A DNA stretch of 9,449 bases. Source: Bacteroidota bacterium (GTDB lineage: Bacteria > Bacteroidota > Bacteroidia > Chitinophagales > Chitinophagaceae). The position numbers and the translations under genes were made by a program. Positions 7,987-9,449 of the stretch are shown here, in pieces. The notes under the pieces were generated by a model. The model saw nothing but the letters and a program-made list of their open reading frames with translations. It did no database searches and had not been told where the DNA came from. The stretch lies in assembly GCA_028875955.1 (NCBI GenBank), contig JAGWTX010000053.1:1-9449 (forward strand), written 5' to 3'. Every line of letters begins with the position of its first letter. Position 1 is the first letter of the stretch.

Positions 7987-8030
7987 GCAGCTGTTACTGG
8001 TTTCAGAAACCATACGACTGCAGTTTTTTT
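7987..8030 (+). terminator. Probable rho-independent terminator of the deoxynucleoside kinase gene
   Basis: An inverted repeat TGGTTTC-A-GAAACCA (7998-8012) is enclosed by GCAG (7987-7990) and CTGC (8018-8021) with an internal loop between. A run of seven T (8024-8030) follows two bases after the outer arm. It starts about 30 bases after the kinase stop codon. The stem is interrupted, so efficiency is uncertain. Confidence 0.5.
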
Positions 8031-8065
8031 ATGCAAAATTGGTAAATGCCGGATCTGGATAAAAA

Positions 8066-8095
8066 GAAAACTCCAGCTTTTCAGATGGAGTTTTC
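8066..8095 (-). terminator. Terminator hairpin, mainly for pckA, possibly bidirectional
   Basis: GAAAACTCCA (8066-8075) and TGGAGTTTTC (8086-8095) form a perfect 10-base-pair stem around a 10-base loop. On the minus strand the stem runs into TTTTCTTTTT, a good U-tract for ending pckA transcripts. On the plus strand only the TTTT within the stem is available, so it is a weaker backup terminator for the kinase transcript. Confidence 0.75.
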
Positions 8096-8123
8096 ACAGA
8101 CAAGCAATCGAAGAGACCCTTTG

Positions 8124-8144
8124 TATACAACCCTGGGTCGTATA
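8124..8144. repeat. Imperfect inverted repeat between the pckA stop and its terminator
   Basis: TATACAACC (8124-8132) and GGTCGTATA (8136-8144) pair over eight of nine positions with one A/C mismatch, leaving a three-base loop (CTG). The arm overlaps a perfect palindrome TTGTATACAA (8121-8130). It lies 15 bases past the pckA stop codon and has no T-tract, so it is not an obvious terminator. It could be a 3'-end mRNA structure or a protein-binding site. Confidence 0.4.
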
Positions 8145-8158
8145 ACTGTGTAATAGCG

Positions 8159-9449
8159 TTAGATTTTGGGTGCGGCCTTCAGAATTTCGTCAGATACGCC
8201 GGAAGCATATTTTTCAAAATTCCGTACGAATTGTGTAGCCAGGTCCTTTGATTTTTCATCATAGGCAGTTGTATCGGCCCAAGTGCTGCGTGGATCCAAA
8301 ATATTTGCCGGCACACCAGGGCAGGATCTGGGTATTTTCACCCCAAAAACCGGGTGTTCCTGGTATGCTACCGTATCTAATTGTCCGGAAAGGGCCGCCG
8401 TAATCATGGCCCGGGTATAACCCAGTTTCATTCTGCTGCCGATACCATAGGGACCACCGCTCCAACCGGTATTGATCATCCAGACCTTTACCTGGTGCTG
8501 TTGCATTTTTTCACCCAGCATGGCAGCATACTGTCCCGGATGCAATAGCATGAAAGGTGCACCGAAACAGGCGCTGAAAGTTGCTTTTGGTTCGGTAACC
8601 CCGGCTTCGGTTCCCGCCACTTTGGCCGTATATCCGCTGATAAACTGATACATGGCCTGACCCGTACTCAGTTTACTGATAGGTGGCAATACCCCATAGG
8701 CATCACAGGTTAAAAAGAAAATATGTTTAGGCAGACCGCCGATACTGGGTTCGAGGGCATTGCTGATATAGGACAGCGGATAACTGACCCGGGTATTCTC
8801 TGTGATTTCCTTACTGCCAAAATCGATCTTATGGGTTCCGGGATAGAAATGAATGTTCTCAACCAATGCCCCCGGACGGATCGCCTTAAAAATTTCCGGT
8901 TCCTTCTCCTCACTCAGGTCAATGGTTTTCGCATAACATCCTCCTTCAAAATTAAAAATCGTCTGGTCTGTCCAGCCATGTTCATCATCCCCTATCAATT
9001 TTCGATTGGGATCGGCGCTAAGCGTGGTTTTTCCGGTACCGCTCAATCCAAAGAAAACAGCCACATCCCCTTCTTTCCCCATATTGGCACTGCAATGCAT
9101 GCTCAAAACCTTATGCTGGTGGGGTAAGATAAAATTGAGTACACTAAAAATCCCTTTTTTGATTTCACCGGTATAACCGGTTCCTCCGATAAGTATGGTT
9201 TTATGCGCAAAGGAGATTATGGCGAAATTACCCTGGCGTGTTCCATCCACTGCTGGGTCGGCTTTAAAACCCGGAGCCTGTATCACATGCCATTCCGGTA
9301 GGAAACCCGAAAGTTCCTTTTCCTCCGGACGAAGAAACATATTATAGGCGAAAAGATTGCTCCAGGCATTTTCTGTTATGACCCTGATCTGTAAACGGTA
9401 GGCAGGATCGGCGCAGGCATAGGCATCCCTGATCCATACTTCCTCCTTT
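8159..9449 (-). CDS. pckA: ATP-dependent phosphoenolpyruvate carboxykinase (C-terminal 429 residues, 5' end outside window)
   Basis: PckA converts oxaloacetate and ATP to phosphoenolpyruvate, CO2 and ADP, the first committed step of gluconeogenesis, in the cytoplasm. The frame is open from the stop at 8161-8159 to the right edge. The visible N-terminal part, VWIRDAYACADPAYRLQIRV, continues without a break into the methionine at 9340, so that methionine is internal and not the start. Compared with about 535 residues for the family, roughly 100 are missing. Signature elements, numbered within the visible part, are the kinase-1a P-loop GLSGTGKTT (about 134-142), the kinase-2/metal site LIGDDEHGWT (about 151-160), the PEPCK-specific GGCYAKTIDLSEEKEPEIF segment and NTRVSYPL. 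The downstream ATP-binding region includes TGWSGGPYGIGSRMKL. These identify the ATP-dependent enzyme rather than the GTP-dependent one. The gene converges on the kinase gene and ends at a strong hairpin terminator. Confidence 0.97.
   Translation of the reverse strand, partial: KEEVWIRDAYACADPAYRLQIRVITENAWSNLFAYNMFLRPEEKELSGFLPEWHVIQAPGFKADPAVDGTRQGNFAIISFAHKTILIGGTGYTGEIKKGIFSVLNFILPHQHKVLSMHCSANMGKEGDVAVFFGLSGTGKTTLSADPNRKLIGDDEHGWTDQTIFNFEGGCYAKTIDLSEEKEPEIFKAIRPGALVENIHFYPGTHKIDFGSKEITENTRVSYPLSYISNALEPSIGGLPKHIFFLTCDAYGVLPPISKLSTGQAMYQFISGYTAKVAGTEAGVTEPKATFSACFGAPFMLLHPGQYAAMLGEKMQQHQVKVWMINTGWSGGPYGIGSRMKLGYTRAMITAALSGQLDTVAYQEHPVFGVKIPRSCPGVPANILDPRSTWADTTAYDEKSKDLATQFVRNFEKYASGVSDEILKAAPKI

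Noticed and set aside
1..9449. Search for tRNA or rRNA genes, CRISPR arrays, insertion sequences, transposase genes or attachment sites
   Set aside because: No cloverleaf-like sequence, spaced direct-repeat array, transposase frame or terminal inverted repeats were found by reading; all coding capacity is accounted for by the listed genes.

Overview
The window looks like a chromosomal segment from a Bacteroidota bacterium, most plausibly Chitinophagaceae or a close relative. The evidence is a PorP/SprF-type protein directly downstream of a very large secreted protein ending in a gliding-motility-associated (type B, type IX secretion) C-terminal domain. There are also no clear Shine-Dalgarno sequences, and degenerate copies of the Bacteroidota -7 promoter box (TAnnTTTG) sit just upstream of start codons. 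Assignment below phylum is inference from general sequence character only.

Layout, left to right. (1) 1-3799, minus strand: a two-gene secretion cassette. The first gene (3799 to 128, GTG start) encodes a 1223-residue exported protein with a signal peptide, an N-terminal DUF7948-like domain, SBBP beta-propeller repeats, four PKD domains and a type B sorting domain. Seven bases later begins a PorP/SprF-family outer-membrane protein, of which only the first 40 codons are in the window. (2) 3929-6043, minus strand: recG, the branch-migrating DNA helicase. (3) 6044-6236: a divergent intergenic region with a heptamer tandem repeat and a -7-like box. (4) 6237-7253, plus strand: trpS (tryptophanyl-tRNA synthetase). 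(5) 7321-7956, plus strand: a deoxynucleoside kinase of the dCK/dGK family. (6) 7957-8158: a convergent intergenic region with two terminator-like hairpins and a third imperfect hairpin. (7) 8159-9449, minus strand: pckA, ATP-dependent PEP carboxykinase, running off the right edge without its first roughly 100 residues.

recG, trpS, the deoxynucleoside kinase and pckA are ordinary housekeeping genes with intact family motifs. They serve replication-fork and recombination repair, translation, nucleotide salvage and gluconeogenesis, and no functional link between them is evident. The accessory part is the secretion cassette: by analogy with SprB/SprF, the PorP/SprF protein is expected to assist export or surface attachment of the large protein through the type IX system. 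That pairing follows a known family pattern, so I see no clearly undescribed system here. The points most worth checking are the cargo/PorP pair, the repeated cysteine pattern in the PKD domains, the matching promoter spacing upstream of trpS and the kinase gene, and the small repeats and hairpins between genes.
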